DNA of 64,000 nt from contig CM065378.1 of NCBI GenBank assembly GCA_033060915.1, forward strand, positions 34,526,501 to 34,590,500, given 5' to 3'. Below are positions 13,380 through 24,671 of the stretch, piece by piece. The position numbers and the translations under genes were made by a program. This stretch comes from Euryodendron excelsum (Eukaryota > Streptophyta > Magnoliopsida > Ericales > Pentaphylacaceae). The stretch's first letter is position 1, and each line of letters starts with the position of its first letter. The notes below the pieces were generated by a model that worked only from the letters and a program-made list of their open reading frames with translations, had not been told where the DNA came from and did not search any database.

Positions 13380-13480
13380 CATGTACATTTAGGAGAACTC
13401 GAAATCATAATCTCAACAACTAATATACATATACCATCAACCGAGTGCCACTAAACTGCATTGGTATTGGTAGATAAAAG
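13380..13480 (-). mobile_element. tRNA-derived SINE fragment (minus strand)
   Basis: On the minus strand a GCAGTTTAGTGGCACTCGG A-box region is followed by GATTTCGAGTTCTCC, a degenerate B box. It is similar in design to the SINE at 11030-11165 and may belong to the same family. Confidence 0.45.
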
Positions 13481-13812
13481 GCTCTAATTTTGTCATATTA
13501 TTATGTATCAAAAAAATTATATAAATTTTTTTTGTTTGTATAGCATTATATATAACTAAAGCATAAAATATTTTATTCATACATAATTTTTGTACAAAAA
13601 AATTTATTAAAATGACGTGAAAGTGATATTTTTTAATTTACGCACCAAAATAGTCAATATTTTTGCTTGAAATAAAAGAATTACAAACAATCACATCATT
13701 ATCTATATAAATTTTATACAAAAGTTTTGTTTGTATAACATTACTTTCATTTTATTTAGCCCTACAAATATGTGTACCCCCAATACCATTTGGCTTGATA
13801 ACATTTAAATTT

Positions 13813-14712
13813 GGGCCATTTACATTGATCTCTGCTGAAGTTCATTGAAATGTAAGACACTATCCTTTATGTATTAGTAATTACACTGACCTCTCGTGTA
13901 AATGGTGTTAACCTTGGTCGTTCAATTGCATTTTTGCCCTAGCTTTTCTGACATAATTTAATTACTACACAAATCAATTTTTTTTTGGGTCATCAAGTCA
14001 AAATTAATGCCCTCTCTTCTCTCTCCTCTTCCTCTCTCTCCTCTTTGCTAACAACTACATAGCAACGCCCCACCTCCATCGTCCATCGCCATTACAGGCC
14101 ACCGCCACCTCCATTGCCACAACCCTGTCCCATCTCTCCGAACAATCCCACGACCATTTACAAACAAACCCATCTGTCTATTGCTCTCCCTTTTCACCTA
14201 CATAACAGTTATGTCTTTGTTTTACGTATACATATATACACATATTTATGTATGGAAATTACAACAACTAACCATAGATGTAAGAGACACAGACGAGGGG
14301 AGAAGAGAAAATTTTCGCCTATCATTCTCGAATTTTTTGACTTTTATTGTGCATACACATATAGATGTGTATGCATAGATATACATAATACACAATTCTC
14401 TCTCTCACTTGCTTGATCTTTCATGAGGGTTTTGGAGGGGTGGTCACTAATGGTGGTGGGCAATTTAGTAGTTAGATTTGTTCGTTGGAGGACGTTACTT
14501 AATTCTTTCATTACGCTTAAGGGTATTTTGGCCATTACAAAAATATTTTATCTGACATCAGCAAAAACCTTTGCATCTCTTAATAATATGATAACAGCAA
14601 GGCGGAATATGCTATAAAAGTTAAAAAGTAAGGGATGTTGAGGTGACTATCAAGACATGGAAAGTAGTGCCTGACGTTTCCGTAAAGCTCAGGGGGTCAT
14701 TGTAATTTGCCC
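13813..14712. mobile_element. Mutator-like (MULE) non-autonomous element upstream of BURP-1
   Basis: The ends are related inverted repeats. The left end reads GGGCCATTTACATTGATCTC; the reverse complement of the right end reads GGGCAAATTACAATGACCCC. The similarity continues further inward. Flanking 9-mers TTTAAATTT (13804-13812) and TTTATAGTT (14713-14721) agree at 7 of 9 positions, consistent with an old 9-bp MULE target-site duplication. The interior has no transposase frame. It contains a stretch of CTCTCC repeats and CCACCGCCACCTCC-like sequence (about 14005-14160) that resembles a captured host 5' UTR or coding start (Pack-MULE); this last point is speculative. The element ends about 110 bp from the BURP-1 TATA box. 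Confidence 0.6.
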
Positions 14713-14926
14713 TTTATAGTTTGTTAGCAAGGGTAGGTGAAGTAATAAAATCAGTAGTCCCAGGTGTGATCTACCCCAAATGTTTTTTTCTTTTGCGTAT
14801 AACCTATTCCAAATTTTCACTTATAAATACTGTAACCCACTTCCCTTCCTTCCATACTAGCTTTGCTTTCAGTTCCTCTTCCATTCTCTTCACATCTGAA
14901 TTTCCTTTTGTAGTTTTACAGCTTTA
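14713..14926 (+). promoter_or_regulatory. BURP-1 proximal promoter and 5' UTR
   Basis: A TATAAATA box lies at 14822-14829, about 100 bp before the start codon. From the TATA box to the ATG the sequence aligns with the BURP-2 leader (AGCTTTGCTTTCAGTTCCTCTTCCATT and TTTTACAGCTTTA are shared in large part). Upstream of about 14770 the two genes diverge: BURP-1 has the MULE-like element and BURP-2 has LTR-like DNA. Confidence 0.6.
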
Positions 14927-15045
14927 ATGGAGTTCCAGCTCCTAACCATATTCACATTTCTTTTTGTGAGTTTCTAAGCTTCCGAGTCTTGAAAACAAAC
15001 AAAGCACTTTCTTGAAATTTTGTGTTTTGCCCCCGCCACCCCCCG

Positions 15046-15108
<63 letters not shown>

Positions 15109-15354
15109 ATCCATATATTTATATGCTTGAGCAAAATAGATTTATGTATTTAATATGTTAATGCAATTCTTTCGCATACATATCAGAAGCTAATGAGTGT
15201 TCACTTAATGTTTCAGCTGGCACTGGTGGCAAGTCATGCAGCTTTATCTCCTGAAGCTTACTGGAACTCAGTATTGCCAAACACTCCCACACCAATGGCT
15301 GTCAAGGATCTTCTACATCCTGGTTGGTCTTTGTGTCTACTCCTTTCCTCCTCG

Positions 15355-15387
<33 letters not shown>

Positions 15388-16724
15388 TTGTGTCTCTTTT
15401 TGTCTAAACGTGTTGCCTCTGGTACTGTTTTGTTTCCCTGGAAAACATATATATAGGAAAAGGATATGAAATCTTGCAAGTTTGTGAAGACTGACATTAT
15501 TATCGAATCAATAAGCAAGTGTGAAGCATTGAACAGTTGATATCTTGGGTTGGGAAAAACTACTATTATATCTACATATGCAATATAATAAGCATGAATG
15601 CATGATGACATTTCCACTTTAATTGCATCCTCTCCCGGTGTTCTTGTATCTAATTTTTTTCTTCTATTTTTATTGTTCCCTTCAGTTACTGACCATATTG
15701 ACTTTAAACACTCTTCTCCTCATTTTTCACATAACAATCAATCCTTTCCTTACAACAAAAATAACATCACCACATTTTTGCTTCATTAGGAAATTTCTGT
15801 CCTTGAGCATTCTCGGAAGAATCGCTAATCATACTAAGTTCAAATTTCCTTATATTGCACAATAGAAAAACATAGAAAAGACGGCACCTGGATCTTTGGT
15901 ATTCTAATTTAAATGAGAAATGCCTATCATCAAAACTACAGATTTGCAAATGATGTACGTATATACATGCAGGCGGAGGAAACTTCAATGAATGGAAAGT
16001 GGGGTCAAGAATTCAAAGCGAGCAAAAAGGCTACCAACAAACTTATGGTGATAGTGTGGATCACCTCCTTTATAATACCAATGAAGCTCTTTTCTTCTTG
16101 GAAAAGGACATGAAACAAGGCAGAAAAATGAACTTGCAATTCACTAAAAGTAGCAATGCAGCTACTTTCTTACCACGCCAGGTTGCAGAGAAGATAACCT
16201 TTTCATCCGACAAATTGCCAGAAATTCTGAACCACTTTTCCTTGAAACCCAACTCAATGGAAGCTGCGACAATGAAGATATCAATCAAAGAGTGTGAAGA
16301 GCCTGGCATTAAAGGAGAGGAGAAATATTGTGCAACTTCATTGGAGTCCATGATTGATTTCAGCGTTTCCAAGCTTGGAAAAAATGTACGCGCAATTTCC
16401 ACGGAGGAAGAAAAGGAGACTAAATTGCAGGAGTATAGCATTGAAGTAGTGAAGAAGATGGCAAGTGAAGAAACGGTGGTGTGCCATAAGCAGGACTACC
16501 CATTTGCTGTGTTTTATTGCCACAAGTTTCACAGCACAAGCGCTTATATGGTTTCCATGGCAGGTGCCGATGGCACGAAGGCAAAAGCAGTGGCGGTGTG
16601 CCATAAAGATACATCGGCATGGAATCCGAAGCACTTGGCCTTTCAAGTGCTCAAGGTTAAACCAGGAACTGTTCCCATTTGCCATTTCCTTACCGGGTAT
16701 CAGATCGTCTGGATTCCTAACTAG
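14927..16724 (+). CDS. BURP-domain protein 1 (three exons, 298 aa)
   Basis: Exons are 14927-14965, 15217-15322 and 15973-16724 (897 nt with stop). Both introns are GT-AG (GTGAGT donor and TTTCAG acceptor; GTTGGT donor and ATGCAG acceptor) and the frame is continuous across both joins. Residues 1 to about 22 form a hydrophobic signal peptide, with likely cleavage near SHA-A. A short linker follows ([14 protein letters not shown], then a spacer containing NEWK and GYQQTYG) without the TXV repeats of RD22. The BURP domain starts at ALFFLEKDMKQG. It has two conserved cysteines (KECEEP, KYCATS) and an intact CH-X10-CH-X25-CH-X25-CH signature ending in VWIPN. BURP proteins act in the secretory path or cell wall; some are copper-dependent peptide cyclases. 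The length and lack of repeats fit the BNM2/USP-like classes better than RD22 or PG1-beta. No breaks are seen, so the gene appears intact. Confidence 0.93.
15046..15108 (+). repeat. 63-nt poly(C) tract in BURP-1 intron 1
   Basis: An uninterrupted run of C about 80 nt after the splice donor, preceded by short C clusters from 15030. BURP-2 has a similar run at the same place in its intron 1 (53218-53268). The length may be inflated or truncated by assembly. Confidence 0.8.
15355..15388 (+). repeat. (ATT)n microsatellite in BURP-1 intron 2
   Basis: About eleven ATT units shortly after the second splice donor. BURP-2 has T-rich DNA but no ATT run at the matching site. Confidence 0.85.
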
Positions 16725-16756
16725 ATCCCTACTTATTGAATAACTTGATATATATT

Positions 16757-17035
16757 GTTAGACCCATTTTCAAGAAACTTAAACATTTGAGGAAATCGAT
16801 GATCTAACAAGATATCAAAGCTCTAGTTCTAATAGGTTTAGATTCACGTCTTATAACTTGGGTTTGTCCCCGTTATGTTTCTTGTTGTTTACTTTGTTTT
16901 GTGTGTTGGTGTACCCGGGTCTAGTTAGGTTCGTTTATCACTTCACGTGCAAGGTAGGATTATACTTTGGCAAAAGTGTTGGAGAGATAAGTTTGATATG
17001 CATTATTGAGTTAATTTCCTAACAGTTAAACTCCC
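16757..17035 (+). mobile_element. Possible TRIM/SMART-like small LTR element 3' of BURP-1
   Basis: A TGTTAGACCC...GATCTAACA block (about 16757-16809) is followed at 16813 by TATCAAAGCTCTAG, which resembles a decayed TGGTATCAGAGCTCTAG initiator-Met primer-binding site. A TGTTGGAGAG...CCTAACA block ends near 17028. The corresponding 3' flank of BURP-2 lacks this stretch, so it is probably an insertion. Matching of the two end blocks is weak and I see no clear TSD. Confidence 0.35.
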
Positions 17036-17359
17036 TACAAGTATTGTATTTTCTAATGTGTATATTAGAAATGTGGTATGCACTATGTGTGTGTGCTATA
17101 TTATACCTAATTATTTTTTCTATCACAAATTTAGTAGTGAGTGATTACAGAATTTAAAATAACAGTTTAATTATAGATATTACATAATTACTCTTACATG
17201 TATTAAATGTAAATTGAGCAAACTTGTTGCTGTGAATCATTTTTGTCAACAAAAAAAAAACTTTACTAAAGTGGAGGTTTCATTAAAAAGAATTTTTTTA
17301 TAATAGTATAAATATAGATGTACTACACACCCACCACATAGGCATATATATGCATATAG

Positions 17360-18203
17360 CTGAGGGTCGGCTCTTTCATTAAGCCAATTAGGCCATTGCC
17401 TAAGGCCCTTAATTATTTAAGGTCTCAAAATTTTTTAAAACTTAATAAAGTTTTGTATAATTTTTACATTATCTTTATATAAAGTTATCTTTTAAACAAA
17501 AAAGGAAGTTCAATTTTTTACAGCCCTAATTTTTTTAAAAACCTAGTAGGGTCCTATAAAGTTTTTACATCTTTAGGTTAAAAAAAATGCCTAAGTCCAA
17601 ATAAGAAAAAAACTATCTTTTAGAAAAAGAGAGTCCAAAACATAGGGCACTAATGAACTTCAAAAGAAAAAAAACTTCTGCTTGATAAATAATTAGTACA
17701 CTCTATAAATAAATTTTTTTTTGAAGACCCCTAAAATATTAAAACATTATATATCACAGTCAAAGTCAAATATAATTTCCACATCTTTTTTTTTTTAAAT
17801 GCTTTAATTTAGATGAGAAAAGACAATTCGTTGAAAAAAAGAGCATGAAACCAACAAGCCTAGTTAACTTAAAAAAATATATTAGCTTAACAAAAAATTA
17901 TTAAATAAAATTTTTTTAAAGGCTTCAAACTTTTTAAAACATTACATAGTTTTAAGGCTCTATGTAGTTCTACTATTTTTTTATTTTTTTATTTTTTGAA
18001 AAAAGAGACCTTGGTCTAAATAAGAAAAATTACCATTGTAAAAAAATAGCCACAAAATTAGCACACTAGTAAACTTTAGAAGAAAAAACACCGGTTTACA
18101 AAATAAAATAATTTTTATAAAATTTTTATGATAATATTAAATAAATATAAAAAACCTCATTTAAAATCATTACTTAAGGTCTCAAACCATGTCGAGCTGG
18201 CCC
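17360..18203. mobile_element. hAT-like non-autonomous insertion with an empty site at the paralog
   Basis: The ends CTGAGGGTCGGCTC and, reverse-complemented, GGGCCAGCTC are imperfect inverted repeats of the hAT style. The flanking 8-mers GCATATAG (17352-17359) and CAATATAG (18204-18211) match at 6 of 8. The strongest evidence is the paralogous 3' flank of BURP-2 (about 62690-62715), which reads GCATATAGTCCTGAAG without interruption, while here the two halves are 850 bp apart. The interior is AT-rich and has no transposase frame. Confidence 0.6.
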
Positions 18204-18211
18204 CAATATAG

Positions 18212-18861
18212 TCCTGAAGCTTGACAGAGAGGTGGCTGATGCATCATATTTTTGTATGCGGTATTTTGTTCCTATATACGTTTGTGATTAAAATTGTGTA
18301 AATTAAGGCCGCTGCCACAACAATGAATTGATAATTTGATAAGCATATAGGGAGGCCTTCAAGGACTCTTGAAATTGACAGAGGTCCACCAACTTAGATG
18401 AAGAAAATATGAAATGATACGAATATCATTAATTCGTAACAGCACTTGTAAATCGAACATATAAGTCAACAAATACAAGAAAACCTTCAATGTATGTCTA
18501 GATTATAAACGCTATAACATGAATTCGAACTCTCAGTATCAAAATCCAATCACCATATAGTGAGCAATGCCTGAAAGAAATAAGACCAAATTTTAACTGG
18601 AAGACCAATAATAAAATTCTAATATTTTTCCATTTCTATTGTCATTTATTTTTTGCTAGATTTATTGCCCTCCTTGTAGTCACAATGGGGGAATGATTAA
18701 TTTGTTACGTCTTTTAACTTTTCTCCTGGAACATATATATAATAGTAAGTAACACTTCAATCTACTCCTAAAAGTACTATAGCAGGTCTGAGGGCAAAAA
18801 CCAGACCCGCCCTTTATAATAAAGTTTAAGCTCAAATAATTAATGACCTTTAGCTGAAAAG
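18212..18861. other. Intergenic, no gene seen
   Basis: The first part is the old 3' flank of the BURP-1 duplication (similar to 62701-62770). The rest is AT-rich. A possible degenerate SINE B box lies near 18525 on the minus strand. No gene is supported. Confidence 0.4.
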
Positions 18862-19488
18862 TGTTGGAAGAATTTCGTAAAATCACATCTTGTAATTCTC
18901 ATAAATCATAACTTAAGAATAAATCAAAGAACAATACAAGAATAATACAATACAATTATTTTAATGAACAATAAAACATAGTTAAAGGAAAACAGAAAAG
19001 CTGATCTGTGAGAATTAAAAGGCGTGATAACACTGTCCTAAAGCAACTGTGCCTCCTTACATGAAGGTATAATTGGACATCAGTTGCTCCAGGATTCAAC
19101 CCAATTACTCACAGTCTATTTCCTCAGGAGTCACACCTACCGGGAGAACAAAAAACCGTCCCAGCTGCAGTTGCCCATAAAACGAGTATATAAAATATAG
19201 AGATTGTAGAGAATAAGAACATGTATAGATTTGTGTGTTTTTCATGTGTGTACACCTTTCTATATCACATTTTTTCATCTCTCTAACAACACTAAATAAG
19301 AGCCTTATATAAGCTTTACAAACTAGCTGTTATGGCTATTAAAAACCCAATGAAATGCTACTAAATATTGTAACACCCTAATAAATACCATGACACAAAT
19401 GGTATAATAAGTTTTGTAATAAAAACTTGTAACCAAATAATGAAAACAAAGTTTTGGAATTTAATAAAATAATAATTTTATTTTAACA
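18862..19488 (-). repeat. LARD 3' LTR (627 bp)
   Basis: Pairs with 24047-24666. In element orientation it carries a CTTATATAAGG TATA box. About 240 nt further on it has CACAGTTGCTTTAG (19051-19038), the reverse complement of the sequence beside the 5' LTR. Confidence 0.88.
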
Positions 19489-22400
19489 GTCCCCCACAAA
19501 TTTCAAAACTTTAAAATAAACAAAAAATAAAGATAATAGGTTTGGGCAACCTTAATACTGTGCAATAGGTGTAGGTGTCTTTTGGACTTGAATCTCACTT
19601 AGTGTTAACAGTTTTCCTCTGAAGGATCATACTGAGACTACACTTTGAACTAGACTTTTTGAGCCAGAGTTCAACATGTCACACACACAGTACCGACTAT
19701 TAGACATGTTTGCAGGTTGGTGCGATTATGGCCATGCACCGATCTTGATTCTCATGAGAGTTACTAGAGAACAGCTCGATTCTCATAGTTGCGGCCTCAC
19801 GACAACTCTCACTTAAGTGAATCCTCCAAGGGTACATGTGACAAGAATACCCTTCGGGAGTTTGCTCGCATTGGACTCATTCAAGGTTAATACCCTTCTT
19901 AACGTTCACATTTCCACAACACAAATGCCTTAGGGATGAGCAAGAGAACATCTTTCGTGCCTCTTAATATAATGGTGTTGGGTTTGAGTCACGCAGTATG
20001 GATTGTTTTTACCCGTTGAACTTCCTTCATAGGGTCCCTAATCACAAAAGACGGGTTACTTCCCTAGGTGACTCCCTGTGCGCTTAGGCTCATCCCCCTT
20101 GGACATATAAAGGAGCTAGCCTCAAGCGCTAGTCTAGAGGCAATTAATATTTTGGCTTCTCAAGCCTACCTCAATATATAAAGAATTTAGCCTCCCAATG
20201 CTCGTCCATAGAGAATATCCACGTTGAGAATACACTTCATAATGATTTCGATTTGCCAATAGATATACGCCAGATCCAAAGTAGTCATAGACATCAGCGC
20301 CTTCATATATAGATATGCCATGAAGAATACCATCTGATAGAGCACAATAGGCATATAGAAAGCTAGTGTCCAACTTAGCCATAAAGAAAACCACTGATAG
20401 AGAATGATAATCTTCCTTATCTTCGCGAGCAAGAGATAGAATATCATAAGGTGACCGTTTAAATATCATAGAAGACCATAGGAATGCCATGTATTCTGAG
20501 CAATTCCACATCAATATATAATATAATTACTCCCATATAAGAGATTCCTTTACAATGTCATTTAGAGAGATCATAGAAAAATAATGGAGAGACAGTATAT
20601 AACCCCTGTAAAAATTTTCCGAACCAATATCTCCAACATACAATAGATTAGTATAATCTCCCATAATGATAAATATTAACTAGCTTCAAATCACCATCCA
20701 AAATAAATAACAATTTTTATTATAGAGAACCACCACATTTGAGCATATTATATTTCGTTCAGTCCCATCACAAAAGGCATGTAGGATGCTTTCCACTTAA
20801 TAGAAATGCTCCAAATGATAATCTAACAGTGTCTAGAATGATGTGGGAATACGCACTCGCTATATACTATGTCCTGTTAAATATTGAATCAGTATACATC
20901 AAACATTAACAAAGATGCATTTCTACTCCCAGTGGGTGTAACGTACGTATGTATACACACCATAACCACAGAACTCAAATGAACGGAAAAGATGCACCAA
21001 AAACTGATGACTAGAAAATGAAATCTAATAAAATATTTTACAAATCTCAACTGCCCCAAATTCTCTTGAAATCAATTCAATGCTCATTCAAGACAAAAAT
21101 CAATATGAATTTAAATCTCATTACATACAGAATTCTAACCCACTAATTCTAAATTACCGACATATATTTGACCAAATAATGCCATGTTAGTCAATATAAT
21201 ATACCATTTAACGTCCATTTCAAGATGATAATTGAAACCCAAATAACTCATGCATGTATAGCCAGTGAAGAAACCAACATATTCATGGAAAATAGCTAAG
21301 TGTTATCTATGACAGCAAATTAAAGTTCCAGGTTACTAATTAGCATTTTAAAAATATGGAGCTAAGCAAAGAAAACCACTCCCACTATATGAAATTCACG
21401 TAACAAAATATTTATAAAACCCATAAGCACAACCCCCACATTTCAAAAATTCAAATTAGGAGTACCAGAATACATACAACCTACCCACAATTTTAACCTC
21501 TAAGAAACTAATATCACTGAAACTATTTTGATCATATAATTTGCTTCAAATCAAAAAGCAAATTTCCTTCAAATCAATTAGCAGTAGACAATCAAATCAA
21601 ATACTATAACATCCATTCCATGCGTTTCCAAATAGTGATGTTCAATTAGAAGAATCCTTCTAACTTTCAATAAGGCATAACATTTTAGAAACACAAAATT
21701 AGTTCAAGTTTAATTGAATGAATCCTCTACTCAATTTCCTTGAGAAACCGCATATCAGGTCACAGAGTACGCATGAAATAAAATGAACAAAAATTCTTGC
21801 ACTTGAAGTATTGGATCAGAAAGAACAAGGTATTTGAACACAGTTTTAATCGAAAAACCAGACAATGAAGACAATTACATGACAATTAGATAGCATACTA
21901 ATGGTTAACTCACACATTTAACCCTGGCAATACAGTGCAAATGCTTGATTAAAGTTACTATTCACCACAAAGAAATAATAAATAAATTTCAAGTTCAATG
22001 CCATTATAATGAAACTGTCCCACATATGAAATGATAAAAAAAACAAAAGAAAAGAATACAAATGGTCTCAAGCCAAACGGTTGGACAACAATATAGATAT
22101 AATACCTTTTTGCATTCTTTACACGTGCAATACTACCACCGTGCTAACTTATAACTGATTACTAATATTATGAAATATATATTACATCTCAATTCTCACA
22201 GAAGAATTTATTTTTCAGCATTAACTCATGCCTGCATTATTCCACTTTTCACATATATCCTATCGAATATTACAAGTAAACACAGCAAGAACATGAATTA
22301 AAAGTAACTAGCTAATTGCAGCATTTTCCTTTGCCTTGCAATTTAAAAGTTCAAGATAAAATTCTGAAATAGGACAAATACTCTAAAGAGTCTTAGTCTA

Positions 22401-24030
22401 GATGATCAATAGAATTAGCATTCAATATTAAAAAAAAAAAAAACAGAAGACTTGGCAGCATACTAACAAATTTAGAACAATACATGTAAATTTTAATCAA
22501 ATAAAAATCCCATTAGGCCATCATGTATAACATGATCACTAAACAAGAAACAAATATGTTAACCATGGTTAGAACTTCTCCCAAGCAACCGGTATACAAA
22601 CTCTACACTCATATATATAAATATATATATATATATGTCTTTGTCCAGTGCCATACCATCCAAACTCCAAGAATAAAATAGTAATAATAAATTCTAATTA
22701 AACTTGATAATAAAAACTTTGGTAACCTACCTACCAAATCAATCATATTACTAAATGGTAACAGCTCATCATATGATACACTAATATGGCCAACAGTCAT
22801 AAAATAATGCACCGCAAAACTTAGACCACCATCAATACAATCATGTAATTGGTTATTCAAAGACTAATATGAAATACACATGATATCTCAAACATCATCA
22901 CATTAAAATGAAACCATGAAACCGACAACATACTATAAAAGATTATAATATGAAACCTTGATGAATCAATTTCTACAATTTAAGACCAAACTTAACGAGT
23001 CACAATAATTGCACTACATTTAAAGTCTCCGGCCATATAATATATATTAGCATTGATTCAAAATTTACTACAATAACTAAAGGTGTTATCTAGAGCCGCT
23101 CTATAAACTATTCACCTATTCACTGACATGTGCAACGGACAAGAATTAAAACCATTCTGTAATTCAATATCAAAATGAAAGATATGGTAACTCCAACGGT
23201 CACTTCAACGGCACCACATAATTGTCTCTTTTTTTTTTTAAACATAAATTTTCCACTTCACTATTCAATCTACCAAGTGCTGATATCCAAGATCTAAAGT
23301 TAAAGTATTCATAAAGCATTATAACAGTATTATTATAATAGACTGACAAAAAATAGATGTGAACATCACCCATAGTTTCAAACCTAATTTTCTAATTTAC
23401 AGAACAAAATAGAATTTTTTTTTTAAATAATAACCGAACACTAAAATCTGAAGTTCATATTATCTGCATATCATCAACCGTCTCAATATTCATCCGGACA
23501 ATGCCAACTTAGCTGAAGACACAAGAGGTTTGATAGAAGACAACGTTTCCTACATAAGATAAATCCTAGTGGCTAAGAGGGACGCTGATGGCATGCATTC
23601 AAATCTATTACAGTAACCAATTCACCATAAACAACTAGAACAATTTCTTAATATTATCTCCAGAAAATGTACACACTGATAAAACAAAATAAATTTAGAA
23701 AATTTAAGCATAGGTAACAAAGAACAGTTGCTTAGGCTAGAGGCCAAATCAGAACACCATTCTAAACAGTTGCATCTAGAAACGTAAACAGATTTTCCAA
23801 GTTAAATACAAACAAGAGCTGGATACTCCATAAGATTCAAATATCAAGGATGTACAGTCCACAATTAGGCACGTACAAAACTAAGCACACAAGACAGTGA
23901 ACATTAAGCACGAATGACATCATGAATATATATATATATATATATATATATCTAGAATCAGACCACAACATGTCTTAGACCCATTACATGAGATTTACCC
24001 TCTACATCAGAAAATGTTTTCTCTTAAACA

Positions 24031-24046
24031 CACAGTTGCTTTAGAT
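24031..24046 (-). other. LARD primer-binding region complementary to its own LTR
   Basis: In element orientation the bases directly after the 5' LTR are ATCTAAAGCAACTGTG. Of these, CTAAAGCAACTGTG (14 nt) is the exact reverse complement of CACAGTTGCTTTAG inside both LTRs (19038-19051 and 24223-24236). It does not match the initiator-Met PBS or any tRNA 3' end I recognise. Confidence 0.65.
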
Positions 24047-24666
24047 TGTTGAAAGAATTTCGTAAAATCACATCTTATAATTCTCATAAATCATAACTTA
24101 AGAATAAATCAAAGAACAATACAAGAAAAATGCAATACAATTATTTTAATAAACAATAAAATATAGTTAAAGGAAAATAGAAAAACTGGCCTGTGAGAAT
24201 TGAAAGGCGTGATAATACTGTCCTAAAGCAACTGTGCCTCCCTATGTGAAGGTACAATCGGACATCAGCTGCTCCAAGATTTAACCTAATTGCTCACAGC
24301 CTACCTTCTCGGGAGTCACGCCTACCGGGATAACAAAGAACCGTTTCAGCCGCAGTTGCCCATAAAATGAGTATATAAAATATAGAGATTGTAGAGAATA
24401 AGAACATGTATAGGTTTGTGTGTCTTTCATGTGTGTACACCTTTCTATATCACCTTTTTTCATCTCTCTAACAACACCAAATAAGAGCCTGCTTTACAAA
24501 CTAGCCGTTATGGCTATTAAAAACCTAACGAAATGCTACTAAATATTGTAACACCCTAATAAATACCATGACACAAATGATATAATAAGTTTTGTAATAA
24601 AAACTTGTAACTGAATAATTAAAACAAAGTTTTGGAATTTAATAAAATAATAATTTTATTCTAACA
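24047..24666 (-). repeat. LARD 5' LTR (620 bp)
   Basis: The second copy of the LTR, followed on the + strand by the TSD AAAAG. It has scattered point differences and a short deletion near 24490 relative to the other LTR. Confidence 0.88.
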
Positions 24667-24671
24667 AAAAG

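Larger units (their letters stand above)
18862..24666 (-). mobile_element. Non-coding LTR retrotransposon (LARD type), 5.8 kb, TSD AAAAG
   Basis: Two closely similar LTRs (627 and 620 bp), both TGTTG...TAACA on the + strand, bound 4.56 kb of internal DNA. Both outer edges carry AAAAG (18857-18861 and 24667-24671). A purine tract (GTGGGGGAC on the minus strand) sits next to the LTR at 19488, so the element reads on the minus strand. Neither strand has a credible gag or pol frame; the longest frame (20134-20514, minus) resembles nothing. The element must depend on enzymes from another element. The region next to its 3' LTR (about 19490-20130) resembles in style the 3' untranslated part of the copia element at 53389-59891, and the PPT and PBS regions are also alike, so a copia helper is likely; that is inference. 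Confidence 0.85.

Noticed and set aside
14114..14535. Small frames of 60-100 residues upstream of BURP-1
   Set aside because: They lie inside the MULE-like element, are low in complexity and overlap one another on both strands.
20134..20514. 126-residue minus-strand frame in the LARD
   Set aside because: It shows no recognisable domain and overlaps another frame on the same strand; not enough to call a gene.
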